The notes below the pieces were generated by a model. The model was not told the DNA's origin. It saw only the letters and a program-made list of their open reading frames with translations, and did not search any database. Shown piece by piece: positions 29,635-40,741 of a stretch of DNA of 64,000 bases. The translations under genes were made by a program, and so were the position numbers. Each line of letters starts with the position of its first letter. Position 1 is the stretch's first letter. This stretch comes from CAVOGJ01 sp963700865 (GTDB lineage: Bacteria > Planctomycetota > Planctomycetia > Pirellulales > Pirellulaceae), in NCBI GenBank assembly GCA_963700865.1, contig CAVOZC010000001.1:124001-188000 (forward strand). The letters run 5' to 3'.

Positions 29635-32366
29635 ATGAGCAAGCGGAGACGGAACGCGAGAGGATCCTCGACCGATTCGCACGAGACTCGGCGAGATTTG
29701 CCAGCTCAGCTGGCAGTGGCTTCCCGCGGCGGGCGATGTCATCCTAGCCGCCTTGCTGTTCGTGGCACCCCTCGTCATGGGTGGAAGAGAGCCGCTCGGC
29801 AAGTTTGTCTATCTGCTCTTCGTGACACTGCTGGTGTCCTGTTACCTGGCCGAGCAAATCGTCACTCGCTCCAGTCGTTCGTGGTCGCTAAGTGGGTGCG
29901 AATGGATACTTGCGAGCGCCGTGGGACTCCTCTTGCTGCAACTGGCACGATTGCCCAGCCAGCTGTTAGCCCGCATCAGTCCGTTTCAGTCCTCGTTACT
30001 GCCTCGCTGGTCCGAGCCCTTGGCAAGAGCCGTGGGGCACGAGCCCTGGCAACAGATTTCCATGACGCCACACGAGACGTGGCTGGGACTGGGCGTACTC
30101 GTGGCGCATGCCGCCCTGTTCCTGGTGCTGGTACAACGTTTTCAGCAGCTTCACAAAATCGAGTCCGCGCTCAAGTGGATTGCGATCGCGGCCCTCTCGA
30201 TGGCCTCGATCGGACTGCTCCAGTACCTGGCGGGGACGGAAAAATACGTGTGGCTGTTTGAGCATGAGTCGCGGCCTGCCAACCTCGAAGTTTGCGGTCC
30301 GTATTCCAACTCAAACCACTACGCCCACTTCCTGGCACTGGGCATTGGACCGCTGGTGTGGTGGCTGCAGCGATTCCATCGAGTCGTCGCGGCTGGCCCG
30401 ACCGGCAATACCTTTCGCGGTCAGCAAAATTCCAGCCATGCTTACCTGGCAGCAACACTGCTCGCCACGGGAGTCGTCGCCTTCGCCGGACTGTTGGCTC
30501 ATTCACGAGGTGGCATGCTGGTCATGGGGCTCGCCGCGACCACCGCGGTCGCGGCTTATGTGCGTATGGGGATGCTCTCCTCGAAAGCCTCGTATGGGCT
30601 GGCGGCAGTCGGCGTGCTCGTCGTTGCCGGCTTGGCCGTGCATGGCTACCGAGATGTGGCCAATGAGGTCCAGTCGATCACCGCCGGAACACTCGACTCG
30701 ATCGACCAGGCCGGGGCGAGGCGAAAGATCTGGCAAGCCAATCTGTCGGCGATTCAACGATTTCCCATGCTGGGGACCGGCGTCGGCAGTCACATGGAAA
30801 TTTATCCCCGTTTCTTTCCCCATGCGACCTCGATTGACTACACGCATGCCGAGAGTGGTTTCCTGCAGGTCCTCACCGAAACGGGTATTGTCGGCTTCGG
30901 CTTGTTGATCTGCGGGTGGGTCTATTGCGGCGTCTGGTGCTGGCGCGGGTACGGAACAACGACGACCGGCGGCGGGCCTATGCCATCGCCGCCGCGGTGG
31001 GTCTGCTCGTCAGTGCGACCCATTCCATCTTTGACTTTCCCTGGTATCTCACCTCCTGCGCATCAATCGCGGTGGTCTTTGCCGCCGCGGCCTGTTGCCT
31101 GGGCGGGGATGCGGAGACGTCGCGCGGCCGACCAACGGCCACACGCACCGTCGCCTTTTCGCCACTGTTCGGCTTCGCGGGACTCGCCGTCCTCGTTGGA
31201 TTCGCCTACCTCTTCCTGGGCCCGGCGCTCGCCGATCAGCATTGGACGAAATATCGCGAGGCATCGCTCGCCGCGAAAAGTGACATGCGCATGTGGCTGA
31301 CCGCGGCGAATGAGGAACAATCCGCCAAACTGTCAGCCGCTTTGCGTCGGAGCAGCAGTCGAATGGCGGAGCACCTGAAGGCCACGTTGGCGCACGATCC
31401 ACACCACACACGCGCCCACTGGCGGATGGCGGAGATCTACCTGCGTCTCTTTGAATTCTCACAACAGCATAAGCGCGAATGCGATGGGGTTGATCCAGAT
31501 ACGCGACGCTGCGCTTGCTTCGAACTTTCAATCCAAGCGGGAACTGGACGAGTGGCTGCAACGGGCGGTCGGAGATGCACGCCAACTGCTCGACCAGGCT
31601 TGGTACCATGTCGTCGCCGCGCTGGACATCTGTCCGCTGCAGGGCCGAGTTTATTTGTACGCTTCCGATCTGGCATTTCTCCGCGGCGTGCCCACGCAGG
31701 GATCGCAGGAATTGATGTCACTGGCCGCAAAAGTGCGACCCTATGACGCCGCCGTGCTGTTTACCATCGGTCGCGAAGCCGCATTGGCCCACGACCCGGA
31801 AACCGCCATGGAACAATGGCGCAAGTCATTTCACTTCAGCCGCGAGTACCGCGACGCGATCATCAAGTCCATCGCCGGCCAGCTGAGTGCTCCCGTATTT
31901 GTCAATCATTTTGAACCCGACGAAGAAGACCTTGAGTCACTGCTGCGTTTCTACCGTAACAAACAGATGCTGCAGCACGCGCGGATCGTCGGTCCCTTGG
32001 TGGCGGAACACCTCGAAAAACGGGCCGCGCGGCAAATCGGGCGTTGCCGCCGGCAATGATTGGCACCACTGTCGCGACATCTACCGATTCCTGGGCGATC
32101 AAACCGCCTCGCTACGATGTGCCGAACAAGCCGTGCGTGCCGCTCCCAACTGGTACAACGGTCGCAGCGCGCTGGCCGAAGAGCTGATGGCGAGGAAAGC
32201 GTACGAACCGGCCCTCGTGGAACTTCGCTGGTGCCTCCGACGTCGGCCCGCGGATGAAGGTCTGCGGAACCGAATTCAAACGGTCGAACGCTTACTGGCT
32301 CGCGGCGATTCATCCATCGCCTCGGCTCGCCAAACCTCGGTCCCAGGTCCCCCCTCTTCTCGCTAG
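29635..32366 (+). CDS. O-antigen ligase/polymerase-like membrane protein with TPR tail, four frame breaks
   Basis: Joined length about 910 residues. The start (ATG 29635) is 12 bases after the kinase stop; the frame changes near 29700. The membrane part (29740-31240) has about ten hydrophobic segments and the Wzy_C/O-antigen ligase signature GLLAHSRGGML (residues about 285-295) plus GTGVGSHMEIYPRFFP and THAESGFLQVLTETGIVGFG. Further breaks near 30913, 31470 and 32035 lead through SATHSIFDFPWYLTS to a soluble helical C-terminus with TPR-like pairs (LCLRCAEQAVRAAPNWYN region, ALVELRWCLRRRP). Four indels in one gene could be sequence errors, but true decay is not excluded. Role: polymerisation or ligation of the exopolysaccharide. 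Confidence 0.78.
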
Positions 32367-32388
32367 TTTCTCTACCCCTCGACCCATC

Positions 32389-34306
32389 ATGAACTCCAAA
32401 ACAATCAACTTGCTCCGCGCCCTCAAACGCCGACTCCGCAATCGCCGGACGTGGATCAACCTCACCCTGCTCGCCCCGTTGTTCGCGGCGGTGTATGTGC
32501 TTAGTTGGCAGATCCGTTTTGAGGGCCGGATGAGCCACTATGCCTGGGAGCAGTTTTTCTATTCCATCGGCTGGGTCCTGGCCGCCAAACTGGCGTTCTT
32601 CGTCGGCGTTTATGGCTCGAATCATTGGAGCCGCCATTTGACATTCCACGACCTGGGGACGCTGGCCAAGGCCTCCACGCTCAGTTCGCTGCTACTATTG
32701 ATGGCAGACTATTTTTTTCAACCTCACGCCAATATTCCTCGCAGCGTTTTCCTGATGGACTGGTTGGCGACGGTCATTGCTGTGGGTGCCATCCAGGCCT
32801 GCATTCGTTGGTATCGCGAAAGCAGCAGCGATCTCATCAATGGTGGCGGCCGACCGGTCCTGATCGTGGGTGCGAATGATGCGGGCGAATCACTGCTCCG
32901 AGAAATTCGCCGCGGTCGTGACCTGCCGTACCGCGTCGTCGGTTTCGTGGCCGACCAGGCGTCCGCCGTGGGCACGCGGTTGGGTGGTGTCCCAGTGTTG
33001 GGCACGCTTGAGCAAACCGGGGAAATTGCGGATAGCCATGATGTCGCAGGAAGTCTTGATTTCCGCTGGCGAATTGACGGGCAAACAGGTTCGCTCGCTC
33101 GTCGACGATGGCAAGCAGCGCGGGGTTCGCGTGCAGGTGCTTCCTAGTTTCGAGCAGCTGCTGAACGGCCGCGTCAGCTTGCGGCCCCGCGAGGTCTCCA
33201 TCGAAGACTTGTTGCGTCGCGATCCGATCGAGCTCGATCAGCGCGGCTTGCGAAACTGGCTGACCGATCAAGTCATCCTGGTCACCGGGGCCGCTGGCAG
33301 TATCGGTTCGGAAATCTGCCGTCAGCTGCTGCAATTCCATCCCAAGTCCATCGTTCTCGTCGATCGGTCGGAGTGCGGTCAATTCTTTCTGGAACGCGAA
33401 TTGCACGCCAAGTTTCCCGGGCAGGACATCCAGGTTTGCATGGCCGATGGCTGTGATCGCGATCGCCTGAATCAGCTTTTCGAAATCCATCGGCCCAACA
33501 TCGTCTTCCACGCCGCCGCCTACAAACACGTCCCGATGATGGAACGCAACCGGGGCGAAGCCGTTAAGAATATCGTCCTGATGACACGCAACATCGCCGA
33601 TATCGCCGACGCCCATAACGTCGAATCGTTCGTGATGATCTCGACCGATAAAGCCGTAAATCCGACAAGTGTGATGGGTGCCTGTAAGCGGGTCGCCGAG
33701 CTTTACGTCCAATCGCTGGCCGCAACGTCGCACTGTCGTTTCGTTACGGTACGTTTTGGCAATGTACTTGATTCGGCAGGCAGCGTCGTACCGATCTTCC
33801 GCCAACAAATTGCGGTGGGAGGCCCCATCACCGTGACCCATGAAGACATGACACGCTTTTTCATGATGATCCCGGAAGCCGCGCAACTGGTCATCCAGGC
33901 AGGGGCCATGGGTCACGGCGGCGAAGTCTTCGTCCTCGATATGGGAGAACCCGTACGGATCGTTGACCTGGCACGTGATATGATCGAACTCTCAGGACTG
34001 CGAGTCGGTGATGACATCGAAATCGATATCGTGGGTGTCCGACCAGGCGAAAAGCTATACGAAGAGCTACACGTGGATGGTGAGAAACATGTCGAAACGA
34101 CTCACCCCAAAATCATGGTCGCCGAATCCGCGGAGGTAAACCGCTTCGAAGTCGTGGCGACGGTGACTCGTCTGGAAAACATGGTACACCTGCCGGGAGA
34201 GCTGATCCTCGACGAGCTCCATCGGCTGATCCCCCAATTCCAACATCAGGAACTGCGCCGTGCGGCTCCCACCGCCCGCCCCCAACGTGCCATTCGTGCG
34301 GCATAA
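32389..34306 (+). CDS. CapD/WbpM/FlaA1-like nucleotide-sugar dehydratase, one frame break
   Basis: Membrane-bound nucleotide-sugar 4,6-dehydratase/epimerase of the long FlaA1/WbpM type, about 638 residues joined. The N-terminal part has four hydrophobic segments and a CoA-binding-like Rossmann fold (GGGRPVLIVGANDAGESLL). The C-terminal SDR domain shows VILVTGAAGSIGSEICRQL (NAD-binding GxxGxxG), HAAAYKHVPMME, and STDKAVNPTSVMGACKR, where Met replaces the usual active-site Tyr, as in the FlaA1/WbpM family. VGVRPGEKLYEEL is intact. The frame breaks near 33048 just before EVLISAGELTGK. Start ATG 32389. Supplies a modified sugar nucleotide, typically UDP-GlcNAc derived, to the neighbouring polysaccharide genes. 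Confidence 0.92.
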
Positions 34307-34345
34307 GCCACAGGGGGCCGGCCAGCATGGTCAGCGGCTGACCGC

Positions 34346-35107
34346 CTATGGCTGCTGAGAGGCGCTCGTACGCGGAGGTGGCCGTACGCCGTATTCTTCC
34401 GACAAGTGATTCCACCAGGCGTCGGCCTGATGGAGGTCGGGAACCGTGAAATCAGGCGCATGACGGTTGAGTTCCTCCATCGAATAGCCGCCTGTCGCCA
34501 CCGCCAGCACGTGGGCCCCGATCGCCCGCGCGCAGCCGATGTCCTTTGGTGTATCGCCGATGACCCACACGTCGTTCGGATCGACTTCCGGGTGCCAGTG
34601 TGTGCGGACATTGGACAATGCCTCGCGCGCCACGTCGTCTCGATCGAGGTGCCGGTCGCCGAACCCTCCGACGGCTGGCTGGCAAGGGGAGAAAAAGTAA
34701 GTCGCCAGCCCGTAATGTTCTAATTTAAGCATTGCCGCCCGCCGCAGATTCCCTGTCAACAACCCCAAGTGGACTTGCTCGTGCGCCGCCCAACATTCGA
34801 GCGCCTCGATCACCCCCGGCATGATCTGGCCCGCATGGGCGACCAGATACCGGGCGAGCGCCTCGCTGTATCGGTCCGCATAGCTGGCCAGATTCGCCTC
34901 CGTCTCCGCCACTTGATAAAGGCGAAAAAAGTCGCGGAAGATCGAACGGTCCGTCCGGCCGGCAAAATCAATTTTTTCTCTCCACTCCTGCGTCCGTGGC
35001 CGTCCGGCCACCACGTCCGCCATCGCCTGTTGACCGGCGCCCCCCGTTAATATCAGGGTCCCGTCAATGTCGAGTAACAAATGTAGTTTTTTCATCGCCG
35101 TGCCCAC
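34346..35107 (-). CDS. HAD-family phosphatase
   Basis: A 253-residue haloacid dehalogenase-like hydrolase. Motif I LLLDIDGTLI (Asp nucleophile, about 10-19), motif II GLLTGNL, motif III lysine region, and motif IV WVIGDTPKDIGCARAIG; YSEALARYL and a helical cap of type C1 sit between. It resembles phosphoglycolate-phosphatase/PGP-like enzymes in length and layout. ATG at 35107; ATG at 35095 (MKKLHLLL) is equally likely. Convergent with the dehydratase gene and divergent from the next HAD gene; no substrate evidence. Confidence 0.88.
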   Translation of the reverse strand: MGTAMKKLHLLLDIDGTLILTGGAGQQAMADVVAGRPRTQEWREKIDFAGRTDRSIFRDFFRLYQVAETEANLASYADRYSEALARYLVAHAGQIMPGVIEALECWAAHEQVHLGLLTGNLRRAAMLKLEHYGLATYFFSPCQPAVGGFGDRHLDRDDVAREALSNVRTHWHPEVDPNDVWVIGDTPKDIGCARAIGAHVLAVATGGYSMEELNRHAPDFTVPDLHQADAWWNHLSEEYGVRPPPRTSASQQP

Positions 35108-35249
35108 GTTCAGGTTCGCGCGTGGTTTCCTGGTACGCGCCGGGAGAATCGTCTTGCAACCGTAATCACGGAGCGGTGGACTCGCAAGCGGGGAAGGAAC
35201 GTGCCATACTCCGGGGCAATATACGCGTTTCCCAGCCGGAGGCTCCCCA

Positions 35250-35924
35250 GTGACGTTCGCCGTAATCTTTGACGTCGACGGCGTCTTGATCGACTCCTAT
35301 GACGCCCACTTCCAGAGCTGGAAACAGCTTGCCGCCGAGCAAGGCAGCGTATTGGGTGAAGCCGAATTTGCCGCCTCCTTCGGCCGCACCAGCCGCGAGG
35401 TCCTGCAGACCATGTGGCCCGACCTCGCGCTCTCGCCCGCCGAGGTCCAGCACCTGGAAGATCGCAAGGAGCTTCTGTTTCGCGAACTCGTCCGCGGCAA
35501 AATGCCCGTGATGCCGGGAGCAACCGCGCTCTGGCAATCGCTGCTCGGTGCGGGAGCCCACATCGCCATCGGTTCGTCCGGGCCTCCGGCCAATATCCGG
35601 CTGGTGCTTGAGTCCCTCGACCCGCAGAGGACCGCTGCCGCCGTCGTTACCGGGGCCGATGTGGCGCGAGGCAAGCCCGACCCGGAGGTGTTTCTCCTGG
35701 CCGCGGAGAAAATGCGGATGGCGGCCGACCGCTGTGTCGTTGTCGAGGATGCGCCGACTGGCATTGCGGCGGCCCAAGCCGCGGGGATGGCCTGTGTCGG
35801 ACTCGCCAGCCGGGGACGTAAGCGGAGCGAACTCGCGGCAGCCCATCGCGTGGTTGATCAGTTGGCCGAACTTACGGCGGCCGACCTGGCATCCTTGGCG
35901 GGTACCGCCAGGCGTCCCGGATAA
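35250..35924 (+). CDS. HAD-family phosphatase, beta-phosphoglucomutase-like
   Basis: A 224-residue HAD phosphatase from a GTG start at 35250. Motif I VIFDVDGVLIDSY (two Asp, about 5-17), cap domain 18-95, motif II IAIGSSGPP, motif III ARGKPDPEVF, and motif IV CVVVEDAPTGIAAAQAAGM, the pattern of the beta-phosphoglucomutase/CbbY subfamily. The residue after the nucleophile pair and the C1 cap suit a sugar or polyol phosphate, not proven. The 142-base space before it contains the start signals of both divergent HAD genes. Confidence 0.9.
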   Translation: MTFAVIFDVDGVLIDSYDAHFQSWKQLAAEQGSVLGEAEFAASFGRTSREVLQTMWPDLALSPAEVQHLEDRKELLFRELVRGKMPVMPGATALWQSLLGAGAHIAIGSSGPPANIRLVLESLDPQRTAAAVVTGADVARGKPDPEVFLLAAEKMRMAADRCVVVEDAPTGIAAAQAAGMACVGLASRGRKRSELAAAHRVVDQLAELTAADLASLAGTARRPG

Positions 35925-35999
35925 GCGGCCGAGGCTGAAAGGCCCCCCAGGGGACGAGAGGGTCCGTTGAAAACGGGCCACGTCCGCGCCGTCGGAAAC

Positions 36000-36070
36000 T
36001 CGGGTGCTAGGACTTGAACCTAGAACAACGGAGCCAGAATCCGCCGTGTTACCAATTACACCACACCCGA
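36000..36070 (-). tRNA. tRNA-Gln, anticodon CTG
   Basis: On the minus strand a 71-base cloverleaf: acceptor TCGGGTG / CACCCGA (7 bp), D arm GTGT / ACAC with loop AATTGGTA, anticodon arm GCGGA / TCCGT with loop TTCTGGC (anticodon CTG, glutamine CAG codons), T arm CTAGG / CCTAG with loop TTCAAGT. The CCA end is not encoded. All four stems pair. Confidence 0.95.
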
Positions 36071-36335
36071 AGGAGGCCCTGCGTGCGACCCACGTCTGGT
36101 ACATTACGGGCCCGGCTGCCAAGGGTCAAGCCGTTTACTTTACCACAACGCCCCTATGGCGCGGTGGAAGGAACGGGGTGGGGCTCACGTTTCGGCGGTC
36201 GCGTCACCACCCGCCCCCCACGCGACTGCCTGGCGACCGTTGACCGGCTTCCCAAGGCATGCCTAGACTAGGAGTTCCGCGGTCGGATCATCTTTCCTCT
36301 CAGTGGGCGATGTTTCTTTCGGCGAACATGGCATT
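36071..36335. other. Space between tRNA-Gln and the phosphatase gene
   Basis: About 265 bases upstream of the FHA-GAF-PP2C gene with no convincing gene, hairpin or repeat. It must carry its promoter; I cannot point to the elements. Confidence 0.35.
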
Positions 36336-38012
36336 ATGGCTTATCTGGAAGCAATCAACGGGCCCTTGACCGGGACGCAATACCCCCTGGATCGCCCTCG
36401 CCTGCGGCTGGGACGACATCCCAACTGCGATGTGGTCCTGGATTCCGGGGGGTCGGTCAGCCGCTACCATGCGGAGATCACGGAACAGGGCGACCTGTTC
36501 TTCGTGCAGGATTCGAATTCTCGCAACGGGACCTTCGTCAACGGCCGCATGATCGCGAAACGCGAACGTTTGTACGACGACGACCGAGTGCAAATATGCG
36601 ACCTCGTCTTTGTCTTTCATGACGCACGACCGGCGGCCAGGCGGCCCGCCACCGAGGGGACATTCCCCATCTCGGCGGTACTGGTGGACGAATCGGACCC
36701 GACAAGTTCGTCGATCATGAGCCGGCTGGAGGTCTCGTCAGCCGGTCGACACCTGCACGTCCAAACCAGCGCCGACGTGAAGCTGCAGGCGATGATTGAG
36801 CTGGCGGAAGGCCTCGCCAAGTCGCTTTCGGTGGATGACGTCCTGCCGCCGGTATTGGACAGTCTCTTTAAGATTTTCCTGCAAGCGGACCAGGGCTTTA
36901 TCGTCCTGGTGAATGACGATGGCAAGTGGGAGCCCCGTTGTACCCGCTTTCGGCGGCCTTCCGGCGATCACGTGCGCATCAGCCGCAGCATCATCGACCA
37001 CGTGATGGCGGAGCGTGAAGCCATCATTTCGGCCGACGCCGCGGATGATTCGCGGTTTGAATTGAGCGAGAGCATCGCGAACTTTCGGATTCGCTCTTTC
37101 ATGTGCGTACCGCTCATCGATGCGGAAAACCGCGTATTGGGAGCCTTGCAGATCGACGCGGTCGACAGCCAGACTCGCTTCGGCGAAAAAGACCTGGAGT
37201 TAGGTGTTTCCGTGGCTTCCCAGGCGGCCATCGCTATCCAGCGGGCTCGACTGCACGACGAGGCGATGCAGACGCGGGCGATCCAGGCCGAATTGGATTT
37301 GGCTCGTCAGGTCCAGTTAAGCGTTTTGCCCGAGGAAAAACCGGTCGTCCCCGGTTATGAGTTTTATGATTATTATCGAGCCGCGAATACCATTGGCGGT
37401 GATTACTTTGATTACGTGCAGCTGCCGGACGGACGGTTGGCCGCGATCGTTGCCGATGTATCCGGACACGGGATTGCCGCCGCCATGGTGATGGCTCGCC
37501 TGGCGTCGGAAACAAAATTTTGCCTCGCGACCATTGACGATCCGTGTGAAGTGATGAGTCGGATCAACAATCTGCTCTGCGTCAATAATTCCGACGGCCG
37601 CTTCGTCACGATGGTGCTCGTGGTACTCGACCCGCGCACGCACGAGTTGACGATCCTGAACGCGGGACATTCCAGTCCGCTGCTCCGGCACCCCGACGGC
37701 AGGGTCGAAAGCCTGCCCCGCGATCACGCGGGCATGATCCTGGGCGTGCTGGAGGACACACCATACGAAGCGATGACACACGCGTTGGCCCCTGGAAACT
37801 CAATCACGCTCTTCACCGACGGCATCGTCGAGGCCATGCATCCGGACGGCAGCCAATACGGAGATGAGCGACTGGCCAAACAGTTATCCCATCATCCCAG
37901 CGCCGAGGTCAGCGTGCTCGGCGAACAAATCATCCGCGATGTGGGCAACTTCATCGGCAATGGCGTGCAGACCGACGACATCTGCCTGGTGAGCCTCCGC
38001 CGCCTTGCGTGA
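36336..38012 (+). CDS. FHA-GAF-SpoIIE/RsbU-type protein phosphatase
   Basis: A 558-residue cytoplasmic signalling protein. FHA domain 1-95 (LGRHPNCDV, SRYHAEI at 42-48, NGTFVNG at 64-70) to bind phosphothreonine peptides; a GAF domain at about 145-320 (LAKSLSVDDVLPPVLDSLFKIF ... RIRSFMCVPLIDAENRVLGALQID); a short helical linker; and a PP2C-type phosphatase of the SpoIIE/RsbU family (GGDYFD, IVADVSGHGIAAAM, ILNAGHSSPLL, ITLFTDGIVEA, TDDICLVSL). The ATG at 36336 fits the FHA start better than the GTG at 36303. Expected to dephosphorylate an anti-sigma antagonist or another Ser/Thr phosphoprotein; none is adjacent. Confidence 0.93.
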   Translation: MAYLEAINGPLTGTQYPLDRPRLRLGRHPNCDVVLDSGGSVSRYHAEITEQGDLFFVQDSNSRNGTFVNGRMIAKRERLYDDDRVQICDLVFVFHDARPAARRPATEGTFPISAVLVDESDPTSSSIMSRLEVSSAGRHLHVQTSADVKLQAMIELAEGLAKSLSVDDVLPPVLDSLFKIFLQADQGFIVLVNDDGKWEPRCTRFRRPSGDHVRISRSIIDHVMAEREAIISADAADDSRFELSESIANFRIRSFMCVPLIDAENRVLGALQIDAVDSQTRFGEKDLELGVSVASQAAIAIQRARLHDEAMQTRAIQAELDLARQVQLSVLPEEKPVVPGYEFYDYYRAANTIGGDYFDYVQLPDGRLAAIVADVSGHGIAAAMVMARLASETKFCLATIDDPCEVMSRINNLLCVNNSDGRFVTMVLVVLDPRTHELTILNAGHSSPLLRHPDGRVESLPRDHAGMILGVLEDTPYEAMTHALAPGNSITLFTDGIVEAMHPDGSQYGDERLAKQLSHHPSAEVSVLGEQIIRDVGNFIGNGVQTDDICLVSLRRLA

Positions 38013-38037
38013 CCGGTCGGGGAATCATCTTCCCGCG

Positions 38038-39509
38038 TCAGTCGGCCGACCGCGATTGGAAATGCTGGCTCCAGCGCTGCAAGGCCGGCTTGGCCTGATT
38101 CTCCTCATCGACCAGCCCCGTGTGCGGATACAAGGACGGATCCGCATCCGACCAGTGATTCCAGAGAATACCCTGCACGGCGGAATGCAATTGGAGTAAC
38201 TCCACAAGTTCGTTGACGAACTCTGCCTGTTCTGCGGCACTCGGTCGACTGTGAGTCACCACGGAAACAGCCGACGGTTCCGTGGCGGCACCGCTAGGCA
38301 CGGAGATCGCGACGACCAGTGGTAATTGAAAGCGGGACCAATCATCCAGATGCCGAAGAAAGGAAAAAATATCTCGGCGGGTCGTGCCATCCGGCCAGAC
38401 GTCAAAGTTCAGCTCGAGGGCCAACGCCGCGACGCCAATTTGTGAACGCACCAGCACATCGGCAAAGCCATGTGGAGTCAAATCATCCTGGCAACGGGCC
38501 AGGTACTCACCCCAGGGCTGCTCGAAACCAATCATGATCGGCGTGTGGGGATCGAATTGGCGGATGATTTCCGATGAACGAGCCGCCAGGCGTAGCCGAT
38601 GTTCCTCGGTTAGAGCCAGCTGCCGGGACTTATTCAGGCCCGAGGACGCGTACCAGAGCTGCGTTCGGCCGACGAAACGCCGCGTAACTTCTTCCACGTA
38701 GGTCTCTGCGTGAGCCGCCACCTGGTCCTGCTCCCCTTCCCACAAATACAGCCAATCGGGTGTTCCCAGCCCGTGAAACTGGAGCAACGGCCCGATGATG
38801 GTCCGCGCAGCGAGCCGCTGGCATGCGCGAGCTGCCGATCGGTCGTGGAAAAGTCAAGTTCCCCCGGTTCACGTTCGGTGTCTCGCCAGCAGCACGGCAC
38901 GACCGCCGAATCGAACGCGCCCTTGAACCGCTGCTCGTCGGTCGCCTCATTCCACCGAGTGGGCATGACCAACCCAAACAACGGCTCAGCGGATCGCTTC
39001 GTGAGTGAAAGCGACGCCAGCAGTTGGCGGGCAATAAATTGCGAAACGTCGTGCTGCCAACGGATCGCGACGTGCAGTGCTGATTCCGCCGCTTCCCGAC
39101 CGGCAGGTTGCCGGTGCTGCAACGTTGCCGCCCTGGAGAACGCCTTCAGCGCCTCACTGCGAATGGCCTGCAGCTCTTGCGGAAGTGTGTTGCCACTCTG
39201 CTCCCATGTCGCGACTTCGTTAAGCACCCGATGCAGGGTACCGCGTGCCAGCTCCAACATCAGCACATATCGCGTCTCTCCTTGCACCAGGGTGGCCGTC
39301 GAAAGCATGCGTTCGCTTCCGTCCGCCATGCACCAGGGTACCGAGACATAACAGGACTCGTCCGTCTCGATCTGGACGAGCAGGTCGTTGTCGGCTCCCC
39401 ACCGCGTCTGGCAAGGCCACAGCGATCCCTCATAGTCCGTCACGATCACGCGCTCGGCCAGCGACTTTGCCAGCTGATCAGTCGGGGGACAACAAAGTCG
39501 AATGCCCAT
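38038..39509 (-). CDS. Divergent GH10-like (beta/alpha)8 protein, one frame break
   Basis: About 490 residues joined. N-terminal half (39509-38800) is alpha/beta with a beta-rich start (SLWPCQTRWGADNDLLVQIE); the second half (38800-38038) shows a TIM-barrel pattern: GPLLQFHGLGTPDWLY, TPIMIGFEQPWGEYLAR, VAALALELNFDVWPD, and a C-terminus WNHWSDADPSLYPHTGLV...QAKPALQRW that resembles the end of GH10 xylanases. I do not see a clear catalytic glutamate pair in the standard contexts except FEQPW and LELNF, so the enzyme activity is uncertain. The frame breaks near 38797. No signal peptide; start at ATG 39509. Confidence 0.55.
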
Positions 39510-39763
39510 GCGAAATCACTGGAGAGACTCGAGATACACGAGAAATAAACACGTCGCATTGGCGACGTTCCATTGCTCGTGATAACCTGCGGAAATCAAA
39601 AGGGCAACAAGCCACGCCCAGCCACACTCCGATTTCCCCATGAAAGCGGAGCCGCTGGTTTTCTCCCGCGGACTGTGTGATACTTGCCAGGCCAGAGGGC
39701 AGCTCGACGAGCCCTTCCCTTGTGGGAAAATAGCAGAAACCATCGTCGAAAGGAATTAGCAGC

Positions 39764-40654
39764 ATGCCGCCAAGTCTGTTCATGCGGACGTCGCTCGAGC
39801 CATGGCCCGTGAAACGCGGTAAAGTCCGCGATGTTTACGATCTGGGTGACCGTCTGCTGATGGTCAGCACGGACCGGTTAAGCGCCTTCGATTGGGTCCT
39901 GCCGACCGGCATTCCAGACAAAGGGCGGGTGCTCACCCAGATCAGCAACTACTGGTTCGAGGTCCTCGACGAGCCCAATCATCTCCTCGCCACGGCGGTC
40001 GAGGATTTGCCTCTGCCGCCCGGAACGCGGCTTGACGATTTCGACGGCCGCGCGGTCCTCGTCCGCAAGACGGACGTGGTCCCCATCGAATGCGTCGTGC
40101 GGGGATACCTTGCCGGCTCGGCGTGGCAAGAATACCAACAACATTCCACCGTCTGCGGAATCCCTTTACGCAGCGGACTTCGCCAGGCCGACCGACTGGA
40201 CGAACCGATCTTCACTCCCGCCACCAAGGCCGTGGAGGGGCACGATGAAAACATCTCCTTTGCACAAATGACCCAGCTTGTCGGCAGCGATGTGGCCGAG
40301 ACGCTGCGGAGTAGAAGTCTGGACGTCTACGAGCGGGGAGCCCGCCTGGCAGCGGAACGCGGGATTTTGATCGCGGATACGAAATTTGAATGGGGCCTCG
40401 TCGACGGGGAAATCATCCTGATCGACGAAGTCCTCACGCCCGATAGCTCCCGTTTTTGGCCTGCCGAGCATTACTGCCCGGGTCAAAGCCAGGTCTCGTT
40501 CGACAAACAGTTCGCCCGTGACTGGCTGACCGCCAGCCACTGGGACAAGAACAGCCCCCCGCCCGAGTTGCCTGCCGATGTCGTGGCCAAAACTCGCGAG
40601 AAATATATCGAGGCCTTCGAGCGACTTACCGGCCAAGCCTTTCCCTGGAAGTGA
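39764..40654 (+). CDS. purC: Phosphoribosylaminoimidazole-succinocarboxamide (SAICAR) synthase
   Basis: Ligates aspartate to CAIR in purine synthesis, ATP-dependent. About 296 residues, typical of the larger eukaryote/Planctomycete-type PurC. Motifs: KRGKVRDVYDLGDRLLMVSTDRLSAFD near 17-43 (ATP-binding loop and SAICAR synthase signature 1), VLVRKTDVVPIECVVRGYLAGSAW, and IADTKFEWGLVDGEIILIDEVLTPDSSRFW (signature 2). Start ATG at 39764. Isolated from purF, so purine genes are scattered, as is usual in Planctomycetes. Confidence 0.95.
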   Translation: MPPSLFMRTSLEPWPVKRGKVRDVYDLGDRLLMVSTDRLSAFDWVLPTGIPDKGRVLTQISNYWFEVLDEPNHLLATAVEDLPLPPGTRLDDFDGRAVLVRKTDVVPIECVVRGYLAGSAWQEYQQHSTVCGIPLRSGLRQADRLDEPIFTPATKAVEGHDENISFAQMTQLVGSDVAETLRSRSLDVYERGARLAAERGILIADTKFEWGLVDGEIILIDEVLTPDSSRFWPAEHYCPGQSQVSFDKQFARDWLTASHWDKNSPPPELPADVVAKTREKYIEAFERLTGQAFPWK

Positions 40655-40741
40655 CCGTCCACGGGCCCCTCCCCTCGAGCGAGCGGGCCTACAAGATCGC
40701 AGACAAATCCCCTCGCCGGATGACGATGGCTTGAGACGCCA

